Shown here one piece after another: positions 1-8,452 of a stretch of DNA of 55,033 nt. The stretch's first letter is position 1; the number at the start of each line of letters is the position of its first letter. The position numbers were made by a program, and so were the translations under genes. The DNA is from Lachnospiraceae bacterium (GTDB lineage: Bacteria; Bacillota; Clostridia; Lachnospirales; Lachnospiraceae). Location: contig SVFO01000027.1 in assembly GCA_015056795.1 (NCBI GenBank), positions 1 to 55,033 of the forward strand, in the 5' to 3' direction. The notes under the pieces were generated by a model that saw nothing but the letters and a program-made list of their open reading frames with translations, had not been told where the DNA came from and did not search any database.

Positions 1-57
1 CTTACGCTGTTCCCAATCGTCAGTAAATCCCTGAAATCTAATATTAGGTGTCGCCAT
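1..57 (-). CDS. hsdS: Type I restriction specificity subunit HsdS, 5' end only
   Basis: Only the first 19 codons are in the window; the gene continues past base 1. The reverse strand reads M-A-T-P-N-I-R-F-Q-G-F-T-D-D-W-E-Q-R-K, and the FxGFxDDWEQRK pattern is the usual opening of an HsdS target-recognition domain. The ATG at 57 lies two bases past the hsdM stop, with GGAGG just upstream, so the two are translationally linked. HsdS chooses the DNA site methylated by HsdM and cut by HsdR. hsdR is not in the window. Confidence 0.85.
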   Translation of the reverse strand, partial: MATPNIRFQGFTDDWEQRK

Positions 58-59
58 GC

Positions 60-1655
60 TTATACCTCCCCTAATACCTTGATCATGTTTTCAACAGCTT
101 CTTTCATTTCCTGCTTAGCAAAGGTGAGTTCTCCCATCATGCTTACAATACTTTTATTCCCCGCCTTTAATGCTTCATTCGTCTCCTGCATTTTTTCTGT
201 CAGGGATACAATATCTATCTCTTCCTCATCCTCGCTAGTGTCAACATATCTTGGAATGTTAAGGTTAAAATCATTAGCCTTTATGTCTTCAAAAGAGGCA
301 AGGTAAGTCAACTTGTCAACGGTCTTTCTGTCATTATAAAGGGCAAGCACCTTGTCAATGTGTTCATCCTTCATGACATTCTGCTTCTTCTCTTTTTCAT
401 ACAGGTTCGACGCATCAATGAAAAGAACATCCCGTCCTTCTCTGTGTTTCTTCAAAACAATGATACAAGTAGGAATGGAAGTATTGTAAAACATGTTTGC
501 AGGTAAGCCAATTACCGCATAGATTGACCCATTCTTAAGCAAAATCTCTCGGATTGTCCCCTCTGCCGCGCCTCTGAAAAGCACTCCATGAGGTAATACG
601 ATAGCCATCGTTCCCGTCTGTTTCAGATGATAAAACCCATGTAGCAAGAAGGCATAGTCCGCTTTCGACTTTGGTGCAAGCTTTCCTCCATAATCCATAA
701 AACGCTCATCCTGCAAAAAGCCTTCAGCCGCCGACCAGTTAGCGGAATACGGTGGATTCATCGTTACGGCATCAAATTCGGTTTCTTCATCCGTAGGCCA
801 GTCAGCATCCAGAGTGTCTCCATTTCTCAAGTGTTGATTTTCTGGCAATACGCCATGTAAAAACATATTCATTCTTGCCAGATTGTATGTTGATGGCATA
901 AGCTCTTGGCCATAGTATTTTATATAATCAGGTTCCTTGGAATAATTGCGCGCACTCAGCATTAGTGAGCCAGAACCCATGCAAGGATCATAAACCTGTA
1001 ATCCCTTCTTTTCCTCTTGACCCGTCAATGCAATTCGGCACAGAATCTGAGCAGGGCCATGAGGAGTATAGAATTCTCCAGCCTTTTTACCCGTCTCGGA
1101 TGCAAATTGTCCAATCAAGTATTCATAGGCGTTACCCAGGACATCACCCTTGGCATGAATAAGATCCGCCCCATCCAATACCTTGATTACCTCTGCAATC
1201 GTAGCGCTTTGCTTCTGATCTCCCGTTCCAAGTCTGTTAGAGTATAAGTCAACATCAGCAAATAGACCATTAAACAGCTCATCACTTTCCTGAATGCGGT
1301 TAAATGCCGATTGTAGTTTTTCTCTGTTGAATGCATTATTTTTTACATCTCGAAGCATGCTGACATAAGTCATTTGCGGATCAAGGGTATAATGTAAAGA
1401 ATTCTTTAATTCCAGAACAAGATCCTTTGCATCATCTGAGTTCATCACGGTTTCATATTCATTTTGTGCTTCTTCTAAATCATTCGGCGCACAGTCGTTT
1501 AATAAATCATATACCTTTGCCAAATAAGAATCAGAGAGATATTTATAGAAAACAAGTCCCAAAAGATAAGTCTTATACTCATTTGCATCCATTTTCCCAC
1601 GTAGCACGTCAGCTCCGCTCCATAATACTTGAAGAAGATCTTTACTTTCCGCCAT
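60..1655 (-). CDS. hsdM: Type I restriction-modification system methyltransferase HsdM
   Basis: A 531-residue N6-adenine methyltransferase of a type I system. The N-terminal helical HsdM domain spans about residues 8-150. The SAM-binding motif I reads DPCMGSGS at 223-230 and the catalytic motif IV reads NPPY at 300-303. The length is normal for the family. The start ATG follows a GGAGG site (AATTGGAGGAAACATATT). Together with HsdS it methylates adenine in a bipartite target; with HsdR it would restrict foreign DNA. It is the first visible gene of an hsdM-hsdS operon. No damage is seen. Confidence 0.96.
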   Translation of the reverse strand: MAESKDLLQVLWSGADVLRGKMDANEYKTYLLGLVFYKYLSDSYLAKVYDLLNDCAPNDLEEAQNEYETVMNSDDAKDLVLELKNSLHYTLDPQMTYVSMLRDVKNNAFNREKLQSAFNRIQESDELFNGLFADVDLYSNRLGTGDQKQSATIAEVIKVLDGADLIHAKGDVLGNAYEYLIGQFASETGKKAGEFYTPHGPAQILCRIALTGQEEKKGLQVYDPCMGSGSLMLSARNYSKEPDYIKYYGQELMPSTYNLARMNMFLHGVLPENQHLRNGDTLDADWPTDEETEFDAVTMNPPYSANWSAAEGFLQDERFMDYGGKLAPKSKADYAFLLHGFYHLKQTGTMAIVLPHGVLFRGAAEGTIREILLKNGSIYAVIGLPANMFYNTSIPTCIIVLKKHREGRDVLFIDASNLYEKEKKQNVMKDEHIDKVLALYNDRKTVDKLTYLASFEDIKANDFNLNIPRYVDTSEDEEEIDIVSLTEKMQETNEALKAGNKSIVSMMGELTFAKQEMKEAVENMIKVLGEV

Positions 1656-2047
1656 AATATGTTTCCTCCAATTCGAAATAAATAATTTATCCGATTTTAT
1701 TGCAGATTCATGAATATATCAAACAAACCACGCACAATTCACCTTGAAAAAGCACTTTCTAACACCGCACTTTCCCAAAATTCCTCTTTTATCAACATAT
1801 ATACCACTACATGTATATCCAACATTTCTATCTTCTACTATACCTTTTTAACTCATTTTTTGCAATTGTTATCGAAATTTTGCACAAATTATTTCTATTT
1901 TTCTGTCATTTCCCCGCCTGTTTTACTTGTTTTTGCACATTTATCTACTCTTTAGTTGACAAATATACTAATGTATGTCATCTTGAATGTATCCATTCCC
2001 TTTGATATGACATCCATTTATCTCAATTCCATTCGCAAGGAGGTTCC
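1656..2047. other. AT-rich intergenic stretch between divergent hsdM and hicB remnant
   Basis: This 392-bp gap is very AT-rich and must hold the promoters of hsdM (leftward) and of the HicB-like gene (rightward). A TTGACA occurs at 1956-1961 but no good -10 lies at the proper spacing. No coding or structured element is convincing here. Confidence 0.5.
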
Positions 2048-2344
2048 ATGCTCGGCATGATGAAGAAGAATAACTATCCTGAAAAATATGTTTATCCTGC
2101 CATTTTTACCTATTACGGCTTAGGCAAGGAAATTGCGGTTACATTTCCTGATTTAAATGTTGCAACCAGCGGTACGGATGACGCTGATGCCCTGCAGTCA
2201 GCTCGTGAATTGTTAGGGATTACCATGTTGGGATTGGAAGAAGATGGCGAAGAGCTTCCTTCGCCTTCGAAGCCCTCCGCCTTAGCATTAGAAAAAAATG
2301 AAAAAATTTACCTAATCGCAAACCCCGTATACCCCAATAAATAG
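2048..2344 (+). pseudogene. HicB-family antitoxin, 3' end replaced
   Basis: The first 86 or so residues match the partly degraded RNase-H-like fold of HicB antitoxins: a TYYGLGKEIAVTFPDLN strand pair followed by a helix with DDADALQSARELLG. After residues KIYL the reading frame runs into the reverse complement of a traX fragment (from base 2308) and ends ten codons later. The C-terminal DNA-binding part expected of HicB is therefore lost. No hicA toxin lies beside it. The start ATG has AAGGAGG four bases upstream. I infer that a recombination event at 2308 truncated the gene. Possibly expressed but unlikely to act as an antitoxin. Confidence 0.7.
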
Positions 2345-2604
2345 GCCACTAAATACAGCAGCCCAATGTGTACGGGATAGAATGCGTAATAAACATATTT
2401 GTTGAGCTTCATGCCGCGCTGTCCATTGTACTTTCCGATGGGGATCAGCATGAAAAAGGTTGTGATTTCCGTGATGGACAGGAGCGTTAATTCGATGCAG
2501 GCAAGAGAAAATGCCAGCTTCTTATTCTTCCTAAGAAGGTATAGGATGACAATGGTCAGGACGCCGCCTGCGCCGTAATCCGTTTTCAGGAAATCAGCCG
2601 CAAG
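2308..2604. repeat. 297-bp direct repeat, copy 1 (traX 3' end)
   Basis: This segment aligns without gaps to 4253-4549, in the same orientation, with only scattered substitutions. Both copies begin at the traX stop codon (TTACCTAATCGC on the plus strand) and end at GCCGCAAG. Its left edge is exactly where the hicB remnant loses its own sequence. Confidence 0.95.
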
Positions 2605-2640
2605 TGATCCTTTTAGATTCATTTTGATTAATTTACTCAA
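2308..2640 (-). pseudogene. traX C-terminal fragment
   Basis: Reads the last ~99 residues of the TraX protein encoded at 4253-5260 (ADFLKTDYGAGGV to YTGFAIR), almost unchanged. The first codons come from unrelated sequence that overlaps the end of the ATPase gene by 8 bases, so it has no proper start. A duplicated gene end, not a functional gene. Confidence 0.9.
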
Positions 2641-4063
2641 ACAAATTGTCTAACAGGACAACATTGGTAAATATCCCGCTATACTCATTGTGTTCCAAAC
2701 CATATGTCGTAATCAAAGTGCTCCGTATTGACACTTTAGGACTAATCTCTCCCAACAGCATCTCCTGCCGACGTAACAGTTTTCGGTAATAATCTTTATT
2801 TACCGTGAACTCTCCTCCATAATACTTAATCTCACACATATTGATGACATTGTCTTTTCTTGATATAAGGAGATCGATCTGCGTACCTTCTTTATCGTCA
2901 TCACGCTTTGACCATGCTGAGGCGGATGTATTGACCCCCTGTATTCCAAGTGCCTTTTTTATTTGTTCAATGTGGTTAAAGCATACATTTTCAAAGGCAA
3001 ATCCTCTCCATATAGATACTGGCTGAGAAACAACATTCTGTTGCCAATACTTGTCATTTTCCTGGTTCCAGTCTTTAACAAAGCGAAGATAAAACAGGCA
3101 GAACGGATCTATGAGTTTATAATGTTCTTCTTTCTTACTGAGTCCAAAAGGCACATATTTTATCACGAAATCGCTGGCAATCAATGCATTCAGATTCCTT
3201 GATAATCTTCCACCATTGGATGCACCTAGCTTTTCTATTATCTCTTTTCTGGTATATCCAGCATTTCTGGTGGATAAAAACTCCACAATACTCTTTACTG
3301 CCTCAGGATTAACAAACACAGAGTCAAACAACCTGTCATATTCATTCTGTAGTTTACTCCCTTTTTCAAAAAAGAGTTTATCAACATTTTGAGCCAACGA
3401 TAATCGGCCGTCCATATAACTCATATAATAAGGTATACCACCAAATATCATATAACTCTGTGCTATATCATATCTTGAAAACTTGACACCATTATCGTTA
3501 TATAGTTCTTCACATTCCTTCAGCGTAAACGGTGAAAGCTTGATCTCATAGGTAACCCTGTTATAAAGGCCCCCATGGTTGTTTATTAATTTGTCCAAAA
3601 TCCATGAATTCGCACTTCCGCACACGACCACCATCAGATTTTTCCTATGGCAGCCCCAATTATTCCAAAAACCTTCAAACGCTGTTATAAATCCAGACCT
3701 GGCCGTATCCAGCCAAGGAAGTTCATCAAGAAACACCAGTTGTCTGGTTCCATCATCAATTTTCTGAAGATATTTTTCCAATAGTAAAAAAGCATCCAAC
3801 CACGAATCTGGTTTTTTACACTCATCCATCCCAAACAGGATAAGTGAATTGTAAAAATGATCCAACTGTGCTCTTAGCAAGCCATTAGCCTCTACTTCTA
3901 CCGGAGATAGCCCCGCATGTCTAAAGGTAAATTTACCCGAAAACGCTTCATCAACCAGAAATGTCTTTCCAACTCTTCGTCTTCCATAAACAGCTACCAA
4001 TTCTGCTCGGTTTCGCTCGTACAGCCGTCTTAGTTCATCAACTTCCTGTTTACGTCCTATCAT
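2633..4063 (-). CDS. AAA-family ATPase with C-terminal DUF234 nuclease-like domain
   Basis: A 476-residue protein of the prokaryotic STAND-like ATPase family common in Clostridia and archaea. Walker A is GRRRVGKT at residues 27-34; Walker B is LVFLDELPW near 109-117. A winged-helix region follows at about 255-320. The C-terminus (about 370-476) carries the restriction-endonuclease-like DUF234 signature, with CEIKYYGG holding the E-x-K pair. The cellular role of this family is not settled; these ATPases behave like mobile or defence-associated genes. The gene is sandwiched between two copies of the traX end and preceded by a set of four TTAAGCGGCT elements, which suggests that it moved with its regulatory region. 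Confidence 0.9.
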   Translation of the reverse strand: MIGRKQEVDELRRLYERNRAELVAVYGRRRVGKTFLVDEAFSGKFTFRHAGLSPVEVEANGLLRAQLDHFYNSLILFGMDECKKPDSWLDAFLLLEKYLQKIDDGTRQLVFLDELPWLDTARSGFITAFEGFWNNWGCHRKNLMVVVCGSANSWILDKLINNHGGLYNRVTYEIKLSPFTLKECEELYNDNGVKFSRYDIAQSYMIFGGIPYYMSYMDGRLSLAQNVDKLFFEKGSKLQNEYDRLFDSVFVNPEAVKSIVEFLSTRNAGYTRKEIIEKLGASNGGRLSRNLNALIASDFVIKYVPFGLSKKEEHYKLIDPFCLFYLRFVKDWNQENDKYWQQNVVSQPVSIWRGFAFENVCFNHIEQIKKALGIQGVNTSASAWSKRDDDKEGTQIDLLISRKDNVINMCEIKYYGGEFTVNKDYYRKLLRRQEMLLGEISPKVSIRSTLITTYGLEHNEYSGIFTNVVLLDNLFE

Positions 4064-4084
4064 AGAGATCCACCTCTTTATATT

Positions 4085-4195
4085 TTAAGCGGCTTAATTT
4101 GCTGTTTTTTTATTCGCAGAGCCGCTTTAATTATATCTTAATAGAACTTTAAGCGGCTGTCAACGCATTTTTTTCGTTGATTTGAGCCGCTTAAA
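4085..4195. promoter_or_regulatory. Four TTAAGCGGCT-type elements upstream of the ATPase
   Basis: The gap between traX and the ATPase gene holds TTAAGCGGCT at 4085-4094, its inverse AGCCGCTTTAA at 4120-4130, TTTAAGCGGCT at 4148-4158 and AGCCGCTTAAA at 4185-4195. The units alternate in direction, giving two nested inverted pairs about 30 bp apart. The arrangement suits a multi-site operator, perhaps for autoregulation by the ATPase's winged helix, or RNA hairpins in its leader. Function is inferred only from position. Confidence 0.6.
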
Positions 4196-4252
4196 CTATT
4201 GATCTCCTCTTCCAGCTCCATGATCTTCATGATGCAATCTTCAATCATGGAC

Positions 4253-4549
4253 TTACCTAATCGCAAACCCCGTATACCCCAATAAATAGGTCACTAAATA
4301 CAGCAGCCCAATGTGTACGGGATAGAATGCGTAATAAACATATTTGTTGAGCTTCATGCCGCGCTGTCCATTGTACCTTCCGATGGGGATCAGCATGAAA
4401 AAGGTTGTGATTTCCGTTGCGGACAGGAGCGTTAATTCGATGCAGGCAAGGGAAAACGCCAGCTTCTTATCCTTCCTAAGAAGGTATAGGATGACAATGG
4501 TCAGTACGCCTCCTGCGCCGTAATCCGTTTTCAGGAAATCAGCCGCAAG
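4253..4549. repeat. 297-bp direct repeat, copy 2 (inside intact traX)
   Basis: The parental copy of the repeat at 2308-2604; it forms the 3' end of the intact traX gene. Copy spacing is 1945 bp. Confidence 0.95.
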
Positions 4550-5260
4550 GCCGAAAATCACGGTGGGAAGGACCATGCCCGTAAACTGGTTCCTTCGGCT
4601 TATGTCCCATTTCCCTCCCACGATGGAAAACAAGCTTAAGGATACAATCCCCGACACGCCCAGTGCCACGAGGAACGGCATCCTCGCGATTTTAAAACTC
4701 TCCGCTACGGCTTCGAAATCCTTTAGAATCACGAAGACCGCAAACGGACCTGCCAAGAGCGCCGCGAGATAAAAAAGTGGCTTCAGCCCTTCGCAGTACT
4801 TCTTTGTTTCCGCAAAATAATAGATGCCAACAAGGCTCATCAGGCCGAGGAACAGGGTAAAGTACACATTCTGATAGTCCGCATTCAGCAGCTTGCTGGA
4901 AAATCCAAGATTAAAGGGGAGCTCCGAAATCAGTGCAAACATGCCGAGATTCATGGCATATTTTTTCACGCTGTGGGTATGTTGGAAGCCCTCCACGATT
5001 AGGAATGCAAATAATGGGAACCCAAACCTGCCGATCAGTCGCATGACAAAATAAAGGACATAGATGACTGCAACATAGCGGTGCTCCTGAAACCATGTCC
5101 TTGCAATCTCTTCGTTATAAAACTGCGGCAAGGTCCTGCTCAAATAGTTCTCGATAAATACGGCTGCAAAATGATCAATAAACATCGCCGTCAGTGCGAT
5201 TATCTTTAGCTTAGTTCCTGTCACGCCGCTCTTTGGCCTTGCCATCATTGCCTCTTCCAT
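4253..5260 (-). CDS. TraX-family integral membrane acyltransferase-like protein
   Basis: A 335-residue polytopic membrane protein with about eight to nine hydrophobic helices. The N-terminal LKIIALTAMFIDHFAAV and the later RLIGRFGFPLFAFLIVEGF are the hallmark segments of the TraX family, first known for acetylating F pilin but widespread in Firmicutes chromosomes where the substrate is unknown. The start may be this ATG or the ATG pair a few codons later, since GGAAGAGG lies just before the latter. The 3' 297 bp is duplicated upstream of the window's HicB remnant. Confidence 0.9.
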   Translation of the reverse strand: MEEAMMARPKSGVTGTKLKIIALTAMFIDHFAAVFIENYLSRTLPQFYNEEIARTWFQEHRYVAVIYVLYFVMRLIGRFGFPLFAFLIVEGFQHTHSVKKYAMNLGMFALISELPFNLGFSSKLLNADYQNVYFTLFLGLMSLVGIYYFAETKKYCEGLKPLFYLAALLAGPFAVFVILKDFEAVAESFKIARMPFLVALGVSGIVSLSLFSIVGGKWDISRRNQFTGMVLPTVIFGLAADFLKTDYGAGGVLTIVILYLLRKDKKLAFSLACIELTLLSATEITTFFMLIPIGRYNGQRGMKLNKYVYYAFYPVHIGLLYLVTYLLGYTGFAIR

Positions 5261-5349
5261 GTCAAATTCTTACCTCTCATATCATGTCGACCTTATATCG
5301 TATCAGCCTCAAATTGCAATAGCCTCGCATTACGCTCACATTTTTCAAT

Positions 5350-6417
5350 TTAACGTCTCCGCATTTCCGCAGGACATTTATGCGGCATGCCTGGTCCAAA
5401 CTGACAGTTCGGGCACTGGAAGCATTTGACAAATGGCGCGTCCTGCAGCACTGCCTCACAAAACGCGGGATCCGCAAGCACTGCCCTTCCAAGGTCTACC
5501 GTATCCACAAGATCATGTTCAATCAAATACTTCACGGTCTCTGGCTCAAAAATCCCATTGACGCAGGAGACGGGAACTCGTCCTCGAAAATGCTCATGGA
5601 ATCTGACCCCAAGGGAGCAAATCAGGTTATAGGGCTCACCATTCTCCTTGAGCGTCGGATCCTCCCATTCAATTCCCGTGGACACCTGAAGATAGTTGCA
5701 GCCTGCCTTGACATACTCCTCCGCAATCGCGATGGCCGTCTCGACAGTCGGCTCAATTCCCGCCGTTCTCACGGAAATCAAGAACTCCTCGCCGCATTCC
5801 TTCCGAATCTCACGAATGATTTCCGCCGCAAACCTTGCGCGATTTTCATCGCTTCCGCCATATTCATCCGTTCGAAGATTGGTCTTTTTTGAAATAAACT
5901 GATTGATCAAATACGCATGACAACCATGTAGCTGAATGCCGTCATATCCTGCCTTCTTTGCACGCACGGCAGCATCCACAAAGAGCCCTTGCATCTCGTG
6001 AATCTCATCCTTGCTCATCTCCTTGGAGAGTCGCGCGGGATCCCTTGTCGGAACGGAAGACGGCCCAATCGCGGGCCCGAGCTCAGGATTGGAGGTGATG
6101 CCCGTGTGATTCAACTGAATGATCACGGCTGCTCCATGCTCATGGCATGCATTTGCGATCGCCTTATGGCCTTCGATCTGGGCATCCTCCCATAGTCCCA
6201 TGTGATTCTTCCAGAATCTTCCACCAGGAGCAATGGCTGTCGCTTCAACACAAATCAGTCCGCAGCCATGCTCCGCCCTCTCTCGATAATGCTGGATGTG
6301 CTTTTCCGTAACCATTCCGTCTGGACCAGCATAATCAAACTTCACCGTCGGCGCCATGGTCAGGCGGTTCTTTACCATCGTCTTATGAATCAAAATCGGA
6401 TCGCTTACCTTTGTCAT
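5350..6417 (-). CDS. NADH:flavin oxidoreductase, Old Yellow Enzyme family (single-domain)
   Basis: A 355-residue FMN-binding TIM barrel. Family marks include the HGCHAYLINQF and NLRTDEYGGS segments near residues 180-205, and a Cys-rich tail (CFQCPNCQFG) reminiscent of the [4Fe-4S] loop of 2,4-dienoyl-CoA reductase. The C-terminal FAD/NAD(P)H domains of the long enzymes are absent, so another protein may deliver electrons. GGGGGA lies before the ATG. It follows the lipoprotein gene by 89 bp on the same strand and may belong to the oxidoreductase-TetR cluster. Substrate cannot be told from sequence; reduction of activated alkenes or ketones is typical. Confidence 0.9.
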   Translation of the reverse strand: MTKVSDPILIHKTMVKNRLTMAPTVKFDYAGPDGMVTEKHIQHYRERAEHGCGLICVEATAIAPGGRFWKNHMGLWEDAQIEGHKAIANACHEHGAAVIIQLNHTGITSNPELGPAIGPSSVPTRDPARLSKEMSKDEIHEMQGLFVDAAVRAKKAGYDGIQLHGCHAYLINQFISKKTNLRTDEYGGSDENRARFAAEIIREIRKECGEEFLISVRTAGIEPTVETAIAIAEEYVKAGCNYLQVSTGIEWEDPTLKENGEPYNLICSLGVRFHEHFRGRVPVSCVNGIFEPETVKYLIEHDLVDTVDLGRAVLADPAFCEAVLQDAPFVKCFQCPNCQFGPGMPHKCPAEMRRR

Positions 6418-6506
6418 CGTATTCCCCCAATAATATTGTCTTCGCGGCAGTCAGCTCAGTTACGCTTAGGAACCCTGTGTCTGCCGCAGGCTAAATCCTT
6501 GTTCCC

Positions 6507-7844
6507 TTATTTCAACATCTCTAACATCTGTGCTACGTCATAGTATTCGATAAAGGTGTACTCTGCGTCATTAGGAGCAAGCTGCTGTTTGAACTTCTCA
6601 TCATTTCTTTCCGCGAACTTGTAATAGTCCTCCTTCGAAACCTCCGCATTGTTGATCTCATAGATCGTAATCGGCATTCCGTTCTCGTCAAACACTGGCT
6701 CCCATTCCTCGTCCAGCTCACATTCCGTAGAAAGGTAGGTGGCGCAAAGGGAACCTGCCTTCATCCAATAGTCGGAAACATTGCTTACGTTATTCTCGAA
6801 ATACTGATGATTTTGGATGATTCCAAGCTTGGGATATACGAAAACAAGCTCCGTTTCACTGAACCACCAGTTCGGACCCGCCTGTAGCAAACCATCCTCA
6901 AAGGCATAGAAGCAGAAGGTCTGGTTACCGACGCAAAGTAGTAGTGGATCATAGTTTTCCCTTTCGATCAGGGCAAACTTGTAGTTCTCAGAAGCGCGGT
7001 CAGGCGCTGCGTCCTTCGAAGATAAGCCTTGAATAACCTCCCGATATGCCTCCTGATAGCTTGCAGCACCCTTCCCCTTTAAGTAACTTAGCATGTCATC
7101 ATACGAGCTTCCCGTGTTCCAAAAGGTGCGCTCCGTGGCTGGAATCGCGCCGTTCACCGTCTTGTAATACTCGTCCTTTGTGACGTCCCGCCCGTCCATG
7201 ACATACTGCATTTCACCCGTAGGGCCATTTTCTCCGTACACCTCCTCATTCGTCCCCTCATGAAGAAGCTCAAAGCCATTCGCGCCTATTTTATAGATAT
7301 TGTCATAGTAATACCCCATGTTTCCATCGGCATTATCCAGCACGTTGCCAAATTCCTTATAAAAGAAGCTCAGGCGGGCCGTCTGTAAATATGCCACCTG
7401 TCCATCAACCACGGTGCAGATGATGTTGCCCGCTGCCTCATAGCCACTGCTGATGACAAGCTCTGGCGTCGGGTCATCATTCACGTAAATCAGGCCAAAG
7501 CTCCAGCCCTCCTTCCAGCCTTCCTCCCTCGCATCCAGCATGGGCACGATTTCCTTCTCGAGATAGTCAGCATAGATTCCCTTCCAGGAGTCATCAATCC
7601 CCATGTCCTCCTTGCTTCCAGCGGACACCATGCCATCAGGTTCTGAGCTCGCCGTACTAGAGTCCACTGTAGAGCTTTCCTCCTTCGAAGCATCTGCTTC
7701 CTTGGAAGCGTCCGTCTTTCCCGCTTCGCTGCTTTCTGAAGAAACACTCTGTCCTTCCGCCTCGGGCGTCGTTCCCGCATTCGTACATCCTGCCATCGTC
7801 AATGCCACACTAAGCAATAGCGCTGCAATCCACTTCTTTTTCAT
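6507..7844 (-). CDS. Secreted lipoprotein of unknown function
   Basis: I start this 445-residue protein at the ATG preceded by AAGGAG (7844) rather than seven codons upstream, because it then opens with a clean signal peptide MKKKWIAALLLSVALTMAGC whose lipobox MAGC marks lipid attachment. A Ser/Glu/Lys-rich linker (about 22-70) leads to a mature domain with no motif I recognise, although a DDPTPELVISSG strand recalls a calcium-binding loop seen in Lachnospiraceae lipoproteins. It lies 31 bp behind the TetR gene on the same strand and is probably co-transcribed. Confidence 0.85.
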   Translation of the reverse strand: MKKKWIAALLLSVALTMAGCTNAGTTPEAEGQSVSSESSEAGKTDASKEADASKEESSTVDSSTASSEPDGMVSAGSKEDMGIDDSWKGIYADYLEKEIVPMLDAREEGWKEGWSFGLIYVNDDPTPELVISSGYEAAGNIICTVVDGQVAYLQTARLSFFYKEFGNVLDNADGNMGYYYDNIYKIGANGFELLHEGTNEEVYGENGPTGEMQYVMDGRDVTKDEYYKTVNGAIPATERTFWNTGSSYDDMLSYLKGKGAASYQEAYREVIQGLSSKDAAPDRASENYKFALIERENYDPLLLCVGNQTFCFYAFEDGLLQAGPNWWFSETELVFVYPKLGIIQNHQYFENNVSNVSDYWMKAGSLCATYLSTECELDEEWEPVFDENGMPITIYEINNAEVSKEDYYKFAERNDEKFKQQLAPNDAEYTFIEYYDVAQMLEMLK

Positions 7845-7875
7845 GTTTCTGACTCCTTCATCCAATCGATCTAAT

Positions 7876-8439
7876 CTATTTCAGCATGGCGACGATCCAC
7901 TCGGGATTCGGTGCCTCCATGTTTTTATCCATGGCCATTTCTTCCATGATTCCCTGCACGGACGCCCAAAAGCACTTCGCCATCAGGCCTGCATCGCCCT
8001 CATGAAACATTCCTGCCTTTTGTCCCTTCTCAATCAGCTTCGCCGTCATGTCCACGGCATTCACGGAGAGCGCAAGGTTTCTGGCATCCTCAGGCATTCC
8101 AGCCCTTCGAACCTGTCCCATCAGGACAAACATGTTGAACACCCAGGGCTGCTCCTTCGCGTAGGAAAACAGCTGGCGCAGAAAACCAACCAAAAAGATC
8201 TCCGGCGGATACTCCGTCTCCTGACTGGCCGCCTTCGTTCCCGCGGCACCCATTTTTACAAGCTCTAAAAGAAGCTCCTCCTTAGATTCAAAGTAATGGA
8301 ACAACAGCCCCGTACTCATGGGCACCGCAGCTGCAATGTCCGTGATTTTGGTATCATAATAGCCTCGCTCCACAAATAGGGTGAGCGCCGTCATGAGAAT
8401 GGCCTTTTTCCGCTCTTCCTTCTGTTCTTTTCTCGTCAT
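7876..8439 (-). CDS. TetR/AcrR-family transcriptional regulator
   Basis: A 187-residue repressor. The N-terminal helix-turn-helix covers about residues 10-55 (KAILMTALTLFVERGYYDTKITDIAAAV then GLLFHYFESKEELL), the classic TetR DNA-binding pattern; the rest is the helical ligand and dimer domain. It sits 13 bp behind the FAD oxidoreductase in one operon. A perfect 12-bp inverted repeat overlaps the -10 of that operon and is the natural candidate for its operator, giving ligand-relieved autoregulation. Confidence 0.92.
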   Translation of the reverse strand: MTRKEQKEERKKAILMTALTLFVERGYYDTKITDIAAAVPMSTGLLFHYFESKEELLLELVKMGAAGTKAASQETEYPPEIFLVGFLRQLFSYAKEQPWVFNMFVLMGQVRRAGMPEDARNLALSVNAVDMTAKLIEKGQKAGMFHEGDAGLMAKCFWASVQGIMEEMAMDKNMEAPNPEWIVAMLK

Positions 8440-8452
8440 GCTTTCTCTCCAC

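Noticed and set aside
1956..1961. TTGACA as promoter of the hicB remnant
   Set aside because: No acceptable -10 hexamer at 16-18 bp spacing.
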